Assembly: GCF_004354985.1 (NCBI RefSeq)
Contig: NZ_SMSK01000010.1
Span: 156,686 to 220,685, forward strand
Direction of reading: 5' to 3'
Length of the DNA: 64,000 bases
DNA from: Segetibacter sp. 3557_3
GTDB taxonomy: Bacteria > Bacteroidota > Bacteroidia > Chitinophagales > Chitinophagaceae
The notes beneath the pieces are model-generated. The model was given only the letters and a program-made list of their open reading frames with translations. It ran no database searches and was not told the origin of the DNA. How positions within the stretch are numbered: position 1 is the first letter of the stretch; every line of letters begins with the position of its first letter. A program made the translations under genes and the position numbers. Of the stretch, positions 8,721 through 17,522 are shown in pieces.

Positions 8721-10181
8721 TTAGTGCCCCCCGGTTGTTGCAACGTCGTAGTCTACCCCCTGCCCTTTTAAAACTGTCTTTGCGCGAACCGCATAAAAGG
8801 CAAGGTATAGGAAACAGATTACGCCAACGATGTAACTGTATTGTATGCCAAGGATTGCGTCTGATGCGACTGCTCCCTGTAACCAACTAATAATTCCCCC
8901 ACCCATGATCATCATGATCAGCAGGCTGCTTGCCTGGTTGGTATGCCGGCCCAGACCTGCAACGGCGAGGGTAAAAATACATGGCCATAAGGTGCTGCAA
9001 AATAAGCCCACGCTGATGAAGGCAAATACGCTGACCATTCCGGTTGTTAGCATGCCAATTAAGAGCGCAAGTGCGCCCATAGCCGAAAAAATCAATAACA
9101 TGCGCGCAGGATTTTTCCTGCTTAGCATATCGCCTGCGATCATTGCGATTATCACCAGGCCATAAACATAAAACTGGCTAATGTCGTGTTGCGCAATTGC
9201 GTTTACAATCAGGAACACTGCGAATGCAACATACGGGATCACAAAACTTACAATCTTCTCCGTTTCTTTCTTTAAACCAAATGCGCCTACCGAAGCCGTC
9301 CAGCGACCAATCATCAGGCTCGCCCAGTATAAGGAAATGTATGGTGCAATCCGCTCTGTGGGGATGCCAAGATTACTGCTCATATATTCCGGCAGGTTAC
9401 TGGCAGTTGATACTTCCACGCCTACGTATACGAAAATGGCGATCATTCCCATCCACAATTGCGGGTACTGCAGGGCCGACTTACGCTGGCTGACACCGGT
9501 AAGTTCTGTGTCGGCTACGGCTTTTTCTTCGAGGTCGATCTTATTGGGAATTGAAGAGAACTTGAAAAATATGGCCACCAGGATGAATGCCGCACCCAGG
9601 ATGAGGTATGGGGTTTTTACGCTTTCAATGCTCGCCACAGATGAATTCGCCGAAACGCTTCCAAAGATGGCATAGCTTACCAGCAAGGGACCTATTGTAG
9701 TTCCAAAGTTGTTGACACCACCCGCCATGCTCAATCGCTGTGAACCGGTTTTAGGATCACCAATAACAACAGCGAGTGGATTTGCTGCAATTTGTTGGAG
9801 TGAAAATCCAAGGCCTACAATAAACAACCCGCTAATCATGAGCGGGTAAGAAGACGTATTTGCAGCAGGGTAAAAAAGCAGGGTTCCGATCGCGGAAATC
9901 ACCAACCCTAATGCAATCCCGTTTTTGTACCCGATCTTGTTTAACAAATCACCCCCGATGGATTTTGAGACGCCGATGTAGATAATTGAACCAACCGTAT
10001 AGGCTACATAAAATGCAACCGACACAAGCTGACTTTGCGCCTGCGATAGGTCGAACGCTTTTTTGAAAACCGGGATGAGTATGTCGTTACTTGCCGCAAC
10101 GAAGCCCCAAAAGAAGAAAACTGATATCAGCGTTCCGAATTGGCCCCATCTTGTTTGTTGGTGGCCTGTTGATGTAGTCAT
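8721..10181 (-). CDS. Sugar permease of the FucP (FHS) family, major facilitator superfamily
   Basis: The chosen start is the ATG at 10181 (MTTSTGHQQ), which puts a short cytoplasmic tail before the first helix; a start at 10244 would add 21 residues without family resemblance. The product is 486 residues with about 12 hydrophobic helices. Features of the fucose/galactose/glucose-proton symporter branch are visible: FFFWGFVAASNDILIPVFKKAF at the first helix (the family N-D motif), SLQQIAANPLAV in the middle, and GGVNNFGTTIGPLL. It would import a monosaccharide with protons across the inner membrane; the sugar is not determinable. It stands alone between the PAS gene and a metallo-hydrolase, all on the minus strand but with gaps of roughly 250 bp on both sides. 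Confidence 0.9.
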   Translation of the reverse strand: MTTSTGHQQTRWGQFGTLISVFFFWGFVAASNDILIPVFKKAFDLSQAQSQLVSVAFYVAYTVGSIIYIGVSKSIGGDLLNKIGYKNGIALGLVISAIGTLLFYPAANTSSYPLMISGLFIVGLGFSLQQIAANPLAVVIGDPKTGSQRLSMAGGVNNFGTTIGPLLVSYAIFGSVSANSSVASIESVKTPYLILGAAFILVAIFFKFSSIPNKIDLEEKAVADTELTGVSQRKSALQYPQLWMGMIAIFVYVGVEVSTASNLPEYMSSNLGIPTERIAPYISLYWASLMIGRWTASVGAFGLKKETEKIVSFVIPYVAFAVFLIVNAIAQHDISQFYVYGLVIIAMIAGDMLSRKNPARMLLIFSAMGALALLIGMLTTGMVSVFAFISVGLFCSTLWPCIFTLAVAGLGRHTNQASSLLIMMIMGGGIISWLQGAVASDAILGIQYSYIVGVICFLYLAFYAVRAKTVLKGQGVDYDVATTGGH

Positions 10182-10427
10182 GAAGTTGGTAGGTTGTCGG
10201 GTTAGTAAGTTTACTGCTTCCAGTGCTAAAGCTATGATTTGCAAATTATCTACAAAATATTCAGGCTTATTTCTTTCTGCCGGCTGACTTCGGTTCTGTT
10301 ATGAAGCAAGCGAATCGTTTACCCAAACATTGGGAACTGTGGTGCAACAGGTTTGCGCCGTACGAATTCTACGGCTAGAAAGGTGAGGATAGAAAGATGG
10401 TCCCGGGAACACCAGGCGATGCAGGAG

Positions 10428-11264
10428 CTAGAACATTGATAGCTGGAGGGGCTTTACCTGCACAACCACTGGTTGGGTTTGCACGATCGGGAGTCCGGTA
10501 TTGGTAATGGTATAAACGGGTGTTTCATTATACCTTGGTGCAATAACAACCTCTGTTCTACCGGCGCAATCCCTGAAGAGTTGTTCCACCAGTTTTGGAC
10601 AATTGTTGTTTTTCGAAAGGTGTGCCAGTATAAGATGGCTCAGACCCGGGTGCCGGTACCTGGTAAACAATTCAACAGCTTCACGATTGGAAAGATGACC
10701 CTTACCGCCCGTAATACGACGCTTAAGAAAATAGGGATAACTTCCGGAAGCGAGCATCTGTTCATCATAGTTCGCCTCGAGGAAAACGGCCTGACATTGC
10801 TTAAAATAACGGATCACTTGTTCGCAGGAACTGCCAATATCGGTAAAGACCCCAACGGTTACTTTTTCGTGTTCAACTATAAAACTATGGGGATCGCCTG
10901 CATCATGAAACTTTGGAAACGCACTTACGTTTAAGCCACCAATAGTAACAGGTTCGTGCGCGCTAAAGCTCCTCACCAGGTGATCTTCCAGTTTTAGGTT
11001 ACAGTGTTTTAAAGTATTTGTTGTGATATATACCGGCAACTGGTATTTTCTTGACAGCACACGCAACCCAAAAATATGGTCTGAATGTTCATGCGAGATA
11101 AACACCGCGCGCACATTGTCCATCGTTAGTCCGCAGCGCAACAGCCGTCGCTCGATTTCTTTACAAGATATGCCTGCATCAACGAGTATGGCATCGGTAT
11201 GATTGCCTACATAATAGCAATTGCCATTACTACCCGAATTTAGTGAGGATATGAACAGGGACAT
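10428..11264 (-). CDS. WalJ/YycJ-type metallo-beta-lactamase-fold hydrolase
   Basis: The protein has 278 residues from the ATG at 11264 (MSLFISSLNSGSNGNCY). That N-terminus matches the first strand of the fold and is preferred over the upstream GTG/ATG pair at 11282/11279. The metal-binding signature HEHSDH is at residues 58-63. Further metal ligands of the fold are likely the His of FHDAGDPHS and the Asp of FTDIGSS; a later LILAHLSKNN segment is typical of this branch. WalJ-like proteins are thought to be nucleases or phosphodiesterases linked to DNA processing or the cell-wall stress response; the substrate here is not determinable. There is no signal peptide, so it is cytoplasmic. Confidence 0.85.
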   Translation of the reverse strand: MSLFISSLNSGSNGNCYYVGNHTDAILVDAGISCKEIERRLLRCGLTMDNVRAVFISHEHSDHIFGLRVLSRKYQLPVYITTNTLKHCNLKLEDHLVRSFSAHEPVTIGGLNVSAFPKFHDAGDPHSFIVEHEKVTVGVFTDIGSSCEQVIRYFKQCQAVFLEANYDEQMLASGSYPYFLKRRITGGKGHLSNREAVELFTRYRHPGLSHLILAHLSKNNNCPKLVEQLFRDCAGRTEVVIAPRYNETPVYTITNTGLPIVQTQPVVVQVKPLQLSMF

Positions 11265-11404
11265 AGCAGGTATTAGCATCACCGACTTACGCAGGAAACT
11301 TTGGTATCATGGCTAAAGGCTCCCGGGGTGAGAAGGCGAAAATACTATACTTTTTAGCAAAAAGCAGATGTTTTTTACCGGTGCAGTGCTACCGGCCGTA
11401 GAAA

Positions 11405-12691
11405 TTACCGGAGCTCAATCTCCGCTTCGTACGTTTGCACCTCACGCGTGCTGGGTTTGCCAGCGCGTTTACGTTTCTTCTTTAATTTGTTCAACCATAT
11501 AATCGTTCCCGTAACCGGAAGACTGGTTGCAATAAGACAGGCAAGAAAATAGAGGATTTTAGAGAAAGTGCCGAAAATCTCACCTGTATGCAACGGCTTT
11601 ATTGAACCGGCAATTTGTTCGTTAAGGGGTTTATCCGCAAACCGTTCTGTTTTCAACGGTGTACCGGTATACTGGTCAAACATTACCCGGTCAGCTGCCG
11701 ACAGTGCAAAAAATCCGGTCCTGTTTTTTAATACCGTAACAACTGCACCACTGTCAGCAGCAAGGTTCACCCGGTAATCGCCCTGGTATGGAAATATTTG
11801 ATCAGCTGCCTGCAAGACCGTGGTCAGTGCAACAGGAGTACCCACGGTAGCGGATGACTGTAATGGCTTTTCGTTTCTGCCCCCAAAAACTTTTGCTCCC
11901 AAAACTTTGCTTGCCCCGTCTTTATACCATTCAAAGGACCAGCATAAACCGGTAAGGGTCATAACGAGCAGCAGGAATGAGGAATAAAAGCCCAGGGTAT
12001 TGTGCAAATCATGGTTAACCCGTTTCCAGTTGCCCCTGAATTTAACTTTAAAGCCCTGCTTCCAGTTTTTTAAACGTGACGGAAACCAGATTACCAGGCC
12101 AGTAATGATGATCGCAAGAAAGATAAGGGTTGCGGTACCAACAATAACCCGTCCTACGCCGGTGTCCATCAATAACCACCGGTGCAATTGCATGGTAGTG
12201 GTGAAAAACTTCGAGGTACTTCCGCCATCCTCCCCAACTATCTTACCTGTATAAGGGTCAACAAAGTAATTTTTGGGTCTTGGTGCGCCAGCTTCTTTTG
12301 GCGCGCCCGGCTTTGCGCCCGGGGATGCTGCTGCCTTTGCTGATTCGTTCTCCCGTTTGGCCGAACCGGCATTTGGCCGAACCGCCTTCTTATCTTCCTT
12401 TACCCGCACCCCGAACTGGTAACTGCGTTCAGGATCGGATGGCATAGACAGGGATACTACAGTGCCTTGAAGGTTTCCCTGAACCCGGGCAATAAGGGTA
12501 TCTGGTGATAACCGGGTGCTGCCCGCCGGAACGCTAACGTAAAACTTTGACGGGCTTAGCAACCTTTCGATTTCAGCCCTGAAAGTATAAACGGTGCCAC
12601 TTAAACAAACCACGAAAAGCACCAGGCCGCTTGCAAGCCCCAGCCATAGGTGAATATCAACAGCGAGTTTCCGGAAAGAAAATTTAATCAT
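11405..12691 (-). CDS. PepSY-associated TM helix protein, probably in siderophore-iron uptake
   Basis: The protein has 428 residues. It begins MIKFSFRKLAVDIHLWLGL with an immediate transmembrane helix, has a periplasmic PepSY-like segment containing a low-complexity Ala/Lys/Pro-rich stretch (around residues 110-140), a second helix after MQLHRWLL, a third near SSFLLLVMTLTGLCW, and a fourth near the end (ILYFLACLIATSLPVTG). This is the usual PepSY_TM (PiuB-like) layout. It lies 126 bp downstream of a siderophore receptor in the same direction, a frequent pairing in which the inner-membrane protein is believed to reduce or release iron from the imported complex. A strong hairpin in the spacer suggests it is expressed less than the receptor. 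Confidence 0.87.
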   Translation of the reverse strand: MIKFSFRKLAVDIHLWLGLASGLVLFVVCLSGTVYTFRAEIERLLSPSKFYVSVPAGSTRLSPDTLIARVQGNLQGTVVSLSMPSDPERSYQFGVRVKEDKKAVRPNAGSAKRENESAKAAASPGAKPGAPKEAGAPRPKNYFVDPYTGKIVGEDGGSTSKFFTTTMQLHRWLLMDTGVGRVIVGTATLIFLAIIITGLVIWFPSRLKNWKQGFKVKFRGNWKRVNHDLHNTLGFYSSFLLLVMTLTGLCWSFEWYKDGASKVLGAKVFGGRNEKPLQSSATVGTPVALTTVLQAADQIFPYQGDYRVNLAADSGAVVTVLKNRTGFFALSAADRVMFDQYTGTPLKTERFADKPLNEQIAGSIKPLHTGEIFGTFSKILYFLACLIATSLPVTGTIIWLNKLKKKRKRAGKPSTREVQTYEAEIELR

Positions 12692-12782
12692 TATATATCT
12701 TAACTAGAGATGCAGAATTTTTATAAAACGTGGGCAAGTATCGTTTATTCTTTTTGTACAGGGCGCAAAGCTTAATACAAAA

Positions 12783-12803
12783 GCTACCGAAGCTTTCGGT
12801 AGC
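12783..12803 (-). terminator. Intrinsic terminator after the siderophore receptor
   Basis: There is a perfect 9-bp stem (12783-12791 with 12795-12803) with a 3-nt loop, 15 bp beyond the receptor stop. On the minus strand it is followed by TTTTGTATT. On the plus strand it is also followed by a T-rich stretch, so it may act both ways. It would attenuate read-through into the PepSY gene. Confidence 0.75.
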
Positions 12804-12817
12804 CTTTTAATCGTTTG

Positions 12818-15268
12818 CTAAAATCGGTAAGATACCGTACCAATCAACTGTGTTGGAGCGATTGGGTTTACGCTATAGTTTTCATGCAGGTAATAATTGT
12901 AAGTATTGGTAACGTTTGCAACCTTTGCCAGCACAGAAACTTTGCTAAAGTTGTAACCAACGGTTAGATCAACGGTTGTGAATGCATCCACCGGAATAAG
13001 CCTGTTGTAATTTTGGGCCTGGTCAATCGTGTTGTTCCAGCCACCAAATCGTTTACCGGTATAAAAAATAGAGGCTCCAAGTCTCAGGCCTTTCAAACGG
13101 GTTCCCGAAAGCGTATAGAACACACTTGTGTTTGCCGTATGGGCAGGGGTTGTTACCAACCTTTCTCCTTCAACAAAGTTCCCTTTAGCATTTGGTGTTT
13201 TGGTATAACGCATAAAGTTGTAGCTATAACCTCCCCTGATATCCATGCCTGCTACCGGATGCGCAGCAAGGTCAACTTCAACACCGTCACTGGTGGTTTC
13301 ACCGACCAGTGCCCTGATGCCGGTATTTGCATTTGGGGTAACTCCATCTTTCAGGAACGGTGCGGTTTGCGCAAGATTGTTGTTCTTGATGCGGTAAGCG
13401 GTCACATTCAACGAGAGTTTGCCTTTGAGCAATTCGTTTTTTATGCCGATCTCGTATTGGTCGATGAGTGATGGATCAAGTGCCTGGCCGTCTATGTCAA
13501 CACCGCTGTTTACGTTGAAGGCATTCGAATAGCTTGCGAAAACCGAGGTATGCTTACCAGGTTTATAAACCAGTCCAACCCTTGGCGAAAATGCGTTGTC
13601 GTATTTAGAAGATCCTTTTGTGGTTACGTTTGTTACGAGGTTTGTACTATCTGGCCGGTCGCTGAATACATATGACCAGCGCATGCCCGCGAGCAGGTTG
13701 ACTTTAGAGGAAAGTTTTATTAGGTCCTGAACATAGATACCGCCCCTGTTTACCGGAAGTTCGATTTGCCTGATCCGGTTTGTTACGGGTATATCTGAAC
13801 GTTGTACAAACTTCGACTGATCAAGAATGTTTATCCGGTCGTAGCTACCAGCAGGCAGGCCTGCAACCGCCGGGATGCTAAACGCGTCGTTCGTGGTCAG
13901 GTAATGGTCGGCGTCAATACCCGACAGCAGGGTATGTTCAACCCCACCGGTTTTGAACTTGCCGGTAAGGTTAACCTGGCCAACATAATAATTTTCATGG
14001 GTAAAAGTTCTTCCCAAAGGCCGTACCCAATCACCGTTTGCAGCGGCCTGAATGCGCTCTGTTGAGAAGTAATCACGCTCATAATTCTGGTACGACAGCG
14101 AGGTATTGATCTGCCAGTTAGGGTTGAACTCATGTTTCAAAGTTGCAGTGGCAGTGGTTTGCCGCGTCTTCGCATATTGCCAGGGCGTACCCAGGAAACG
14201 CGAACGAGGCAAGTCTGCGATTTTGGTATTGTCTAAAGATCCAATTCCAAAATCCGGGGTAAAATCGTGTCTCAGGTAATCTGCTTCAAGTACCAGTTCG
14301 GTTTTATCATTAAGCTTAAACAGCAATGACGGGTTTACATAATACCTCTTCGAACTCACAACATCGCGATAGCTCTTTGCACTTTCGAATGTACCGTTTA
14401 CCCGGTAAGCAATGTTTTTCGATAAGGGTCCATAAACATCGAAAGAGGGTTTATACAGGTCGTAGCTGCCGGCACGCATAGCCACCTCGCCGCCAAATGT
14501 AAACTTAGGTTGCTTGGTTACCATATTTACAACACCACCTGGCGAAACCTGACCATAAAGGATCGCGGCACTACCTTTAAGTACTTCCACGCTCTCGAGT
14601 GAGCTCATTTCGGGCATCGCTCCGGAATTGACCCTTGCCCCGTTTTTAAACAGGTTTGAGGAAGAAAAAGCATAACCACGTGCTGAAAAACTCTCCTGGG
14701 TGTTCGCCCGGGTAGTAGAAAGGTAAACACCGTTTACGTTTTTAATCACATCGCTAAGCCGCTGTACCTGCTGGTCGCGCATTAATTTTTCGCCGATAAT
14801 GGTTATGCCCTGTGGCAGATCCATCGGGTCGATGGCAATTTTACCGATTGAAACAGCTTTGCTGTTTAACCCGGTTTGAGTGGTAATCGTAATTTCCGAA
14901 AGTTCGTGGTGGTTTTCTACAAGTGTTAGCTCAATATTAGTATTACTGTTTGCAGCTACGGCCACATCTTTTTCCTGCCCTTGTAAGCCAACCATTGAAA
15001 CGACCAGTACATAATTTCCGGGCTTAACGTTCCGGATCGTAAAATTGCCATGAGCGTCGGTCACAGCATATTTATGGTGCCCCTTAACGGCAATATTAAC
15101 GTCAGCAGCGGGCTGTCCGTCTGTTGTCAGCACGTGTCCGCGTATTGTTCCTGCATCACCTACAGGTGTTTCATAAGTTGGTGTTTCTCCTATAAATTTT
15201 GCAGTTTGTGCATTAGACCCGAGGTAAAAGCAGCTGCAAATACAAAGTGCCAGGTAAAATCTTCCCAT
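12818..15268 (-). CDS. TonB-dependent siderophore receptor
   Basis: The protein has 816 residues from the ATG at 15268 (MGRFYLALCICS...); an in-frame TTG at 15289 is less likely. Order of parts: signal peptide ending SNAQ, a carboxypeptidase-regulatory-like domain (about 40-115, IRGHVLTTDGQPAADV), a plug with LPQGITIIGEKLM, ANTQESFSARGYAF and VEVLKGSAAILYGQVSPGG, then a 22-strand-type barrel ending in the aromatic outer-membrane signature YRF. The plug words match FhuA/FpvA-type siderophore receptors rather than SusC. It would carry a ferric siderophore into the periplasm. No Fur box was recognised; upstream there is only a direct repeat of TTGCAAAA near the start. The downstream partner is the PepSY membrane protein. 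Confidence 0.92.
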   Translation of the reverse strand: MGRFYLALCICSCFYLGSNAQTAKFIGETPTYETPVGDAGTIRGHVLTTDGQPAADVNIAVKGHHKYAVTDAHGNFTIRNVKPGNYVLVVSMVGLQGQEKDVAVAANSNTNIELTLVENHHELSEITITTQTGLNSKAVSIGKIAIDPMDLPQGITIIGEKLMRDQQVQRLSDVIKNVNGVYLSTTRANTQESFSARGYAFSSSNLFKNGARVNSGAMPEMSSLESVEVLKGSAAILYGQVSPGGVVNMVTKQPKFTFGGEVAMRAGSYDLYKPSFDVYGPLSKNIAYRVNGTFESAKSYRDVVSSKRYYVNPSLLFKLNDKTELVLEADYLRHDFTPDFGIGSLDNTKIADLPRSRFLGTPWQYAKTRQTTATATLKHEFNPNWQINTSLSYQNYERDYFSTERIQAAANGDWVRPLGRTFTHENYYVGQVNLTGKFKTGGVEHTLLSGIDADHYLTTNDAFSIPAVAGLPAGSYDRINILDQSKFVQRSDIPVTNRIRQIELPVNRGGIYVQDLIKLSSKVNLLAGMRWSYVFSDRPDSTNLVTNVTTKGSSKYDNAFSPRVGLVYKPGKHTSVFASYSNAFNVNSGVDIDGQALDPSLIDQYEIGIKNELLKGKLSLNVTAYRIKNNNLAQTAPFLKDGVTPNANTGIRALVGETTSDGVEVDLAAHPVAGMDIRGGYSYNFMRYTKTPNAKGNFVEGERLVTTPAHTANTSVFYTLSGTRLKGLRLGASIFYTGKRFGGWNNTIDQAQNYNRLIPVDAFTTVDLTVGYNFSKVSVLAKVANVTNTYNYYLHENYSVNPIAPTQLIGTVSYRF

Positions 15269-15446
15269 TTCTACGATTAATTTTTGCAAATGAATGATTT
15301 TGCAATGGTGCAGTGCTGACGAATTGGGAAAAACGCTTTACGCAATCAGGAAAGACTGAGCCCAATTATGTTGAATGTTGAATAATAAAGGTTGAATGGG
15401 GCGGATTTTAATTATGAGTGAAGAGTTGAGGGTCGAGTATTATGAG

Positions 15447-15582
15447 TCAATGCCGTTTAGTTAAGCGACTTGTCAATTGTTTAGCTCAATAATGCCAGCC
15501 AGTACAAGTGTGCGACGCAACGATGCTAAATAGCAATCCTGTAGTTGGGTCCAAACAAAGTTGCCTAACTAAACAACATTGA
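15447..15582 (+). repeat. MITE-like element, copy 2 (most complete)
   Basis: The element is 136 bp long. Its left end TCAATGCCGTTTAGTTAAG is mirrored, with three or four mismatches, by the right end CCTAACTAAACAACATTGA. The internal core GTACAAGTGTGCGACGCAAC and GGGTCCAAA are shared with the other copies. It lies in the 760-bp gap between the siderophore receptor and the RNA helicase. That gap also holds TTATGAGT words on both sides (15410-15450, 15582-15625) and an ATTTTACATTTTTCATTTT tract (15815-15852). Confidence 0.75.
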
Positions 15583-15663
15583 ATTATGAGTGGAGAATTG
15601 TAAAATACGAGTTATGAGTGGACAACTTTGAGTCGCTAATCTGTCGTCTCTCTCAAAGCATTA

Positions 15664-15744
15664 TTTTTTGGACCCGGCAATTTCACTATTATGGAACATC
15701 CTTGCGTCGCACTCTTGTACGGCATAGCGTTGAGGGGCTAACCA
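15664..15744 (-). repeat. MITE-like element, copy 3, truncated and inverted
   Basis: It reads in the opposite direction to copy 2, only 80 bp away, with the core GCCGTACAAGAGTGCGACGC and GCCGGGTCCAAAA. The inverted ends are degraded. Transcribed together with copy 2 it could form a long hairpin. Confidence 0.65.
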
Positions 15745-15892
15745 ACCCAACCCTATGTTCAGCATCCAAAGACCAAAACGATTTGGCTGATATTTCACCC
15801 AGGTTAAGGTTCTTACTTTTGATTTTACATTTTTCATTTTACATTTTACTTTCCTTCTTCCACCTTTATCAATCCTTTAGTAAATAATCACT

Positions 15893-15900
15893 TACATTTG
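15893..15900 (+). promoter_or_regulatory. Candidate -7 element of the RNA helicase promoter
   Basis: TACATTTG matches the Bacteroidota TAnnTTTG consensus exactly. No convincing -33 TTG is seen at 19-21 bp upstream. If used, the helicase mRNA would carry an untranslated leader of about 120 nt, in keeping with the temperature-responsive leaders known for many such helicases. Confidence 0.4.
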
Positions 15901-16030
15901 CACCTTCGTTTATACTCTCCCAGCAGACCCGATACTCTTCCACAAAATTTAGTTTCATCTGGTCATTTGATGAGCAGTTCACACCTTCACATGTTGTGGA
16001 AGTGTATTTATTTATTTTAATTTTTTTCTT

Positions 16031-17293
16031 TTGTTGTTCGAAAATCTAAACCTGATTGCGCCAATCTTACGTGCGCTATCTACCGAAGGCTATACCCAAC
16101 CCACCCCAATCCAGGAGCAATCCATCCCGGTGGTTTTACAAGGCAGGGACCTTTTGGGTTGTGCGCAAACCGGTACCGGTAAAACGGCCGCTTTTGCAAT
16201 TCCCATTTTACAAATATTACACGAGTCAAAGGCCACTCAACGAGGTCCAAGCCCGATTAAAGCCCTTGTGCTTACCCCAACCCGCGAACTTGCAATACAG
16301 ATCGACGAAAGTTTTGCAGCCTACGGCAAACACACCGGCTTAAAACACCTTGTTGTTTTTGGTGGTGTTTCGCAGGTGCCCCAGGTACAATCATTACGCT
16401 ATGGTGTTGATATCCTGATCGCTACCCCTGGTCGTTTACTCGACCTCGTTAACCAGCGTTTTATCACGCTCGACCAGATCAGCATGTTTGTTCTGGATGA
16501 AGCTGACCGTATGCTGGACATGGGTTTCATTCACGACGTTAAGCGGATCACCGCGATGTTGCCTAAAAAGCGCCAAACGCTATTCTTTTCGGCAACCATG
16601 CCGCCGGAGATTGCCGCCCTGTCAAATACCATTCTTAATAACGCCGTTCGCGTAGAAGTTACCCCGGTTTCTTCTACCGCAGAAAAGGTTGACCAGTCGG
16701 TTTACTTTATCAACAAGGAGGATAAGCGTTCGCTGTTACTACACGTGTTGAACAACCAGGACATTAAGAACGCCCTTGTTTTTACACGTACCAAACATGG
16801 AGCAGACAAAGTGGTTAAGGACCTGAAGCGGGCAAACATTCATGCTGAAGCCATCCACGGCGACAAATCCCAAACTGCCCGCCAGCGTGCGCTCAGCATG
16901 TTTAAAGATGGTTCATTAAGGGTACTGGTTGCTACAGACATTGCTGCCAGGGGGATTGACGTTGATGACCTTACGCACGTAATCAACTACGAAATTCCTA
17001 ATGTACCGGAAACCTATGTACACCGTATCGGACGTACGGGCCGTGCAGGAAACAGCGGTATTGCTTTATCGTTTTGCAACGACGAAGAGCGCAGTTACCT
17101 GAAAGACATTCAGAAGATCATTTCGCGTGCTATACCGGTGGTACACGATCACCCCTATGTTTCGAGCCAGCCTGAACGTGGACACCAGAACAATCATGTT
17201 GCACCGCGTAACAACACTCAACGACCGAACAATTTCGGCAGAGACAGGAGACCCCTGGTTACAACAAGAACGGCCCGTAATCATAACGGTTAA
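16031..17293 (+). CDS. DEAD-box ATP-dependent RNA helicase, RhlE-type
   Basis: The protein has 420 residues. The start is a TTG-TTG pair at 16031; no in-frame ATG precedes it and the first residues ([16 protein letters not shown]) align with the conserved beginning of the family, so a TTG start is likely. Visible motifs are the Q motif (YTQPTPIQ, 21-28), Walker A AQTGTGKT (45-52), PTRELA, ATPGR, DEAD (156-159), SAT (187-189), and in the second RecA domain [12 protein letters not shown] and [10 protein letters not shown]. The short Asn/Arg-rich tail (about 380-420) is an RNA-binding extension. Such enzymes unwind RNA during ribosome assembly and cold adaptation. It is monocistronic, with its own terminator 20 bp downstream. 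Confidence 0.95.
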   Translation: MLFENLNLIAPILRALSTEGYTQPTPIQEQSIPVVLQGRDLLGCAQTGTGKTAAFAIPILQILHESKATQRGPSPIKALVLTPTRELAIQIDESFAAYGKHTGLKHLVVFGGVSQVPQVQSLRYGVDILIATPGRLLDLVNQRFITLDQISMFVLDEADRMLDMGFIHDVKRITAMLPKKRQTLFFSATMPPEIAALSNTILNNAVRVEVTPVSSTAEKVDQSVYFINKEDKRSLLLHVLNNQDIKNALVFTRTKHGADKVVKDLKRANIHAEAIHGDKSQTARQRALSMFKDGSLRVLVATDIAARGIDVDDLTHVINYEIPNVPETYVHRIGRTGRAGNSGIALSFCNDEERSYLKDIQKIISRAIPVVHDHPYVSSQPERGHQNNHVAPRNNTQRPNNFGRDRRPLVTTRTARNHNG

Positions 17294-17312
17294 TTCATAC
17301 TATTTATACCTT

Positions 17313-17351
17313 AAAACCCGCACCAGTGCTAAATACAGGTACGGGTTTTTT
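17313..17351 (+). terminator. Intrinsic terminator of the RNA helicase gene
   Basis: The stem AAAACCCGCACC (17313-17324) pairs with GGTACGGGTTTT (17338-17349) with one mismatch and a 13-nt loop, and a T run follows to 17351. It starts 20 bp after the helicase stop. The reverse orientation begins with A/T pairs too, so it could also help end the convergent GH2 transcript. Confidence 0.8.
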
Positions 17352-17407
17352 CATGTTTATGACCCCGGTAAATAGCGCGATGGCGTTGAACGGAGTTGAG
17401 CGTCGCC

Positions 17408-17436
17408 CCCGTCCGAATGGCTTCAGCCGGGCGGGC
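17408..17436. repeat. GC-rich hairpin element, stand-alone copy
   Basis: CCCGTCCGAATGGC, a short spacer, then GCCGGGCGGGC form an imperfect hairpin. The same element sits inside MITE copies 4 (30000-30026) and 5 (63855-63883). Its GC content is well above that of the surrounding DNA. Confidence 0.65.
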
Positions 17437-17522
17437 AATAGGACTCGATTAGGGCTCACCTGCCCGTCACCAAAGAACAGCGCATTTTGTGTTAAAAGAA
17501 TTCGCCTGGATACAGGGTTGCA

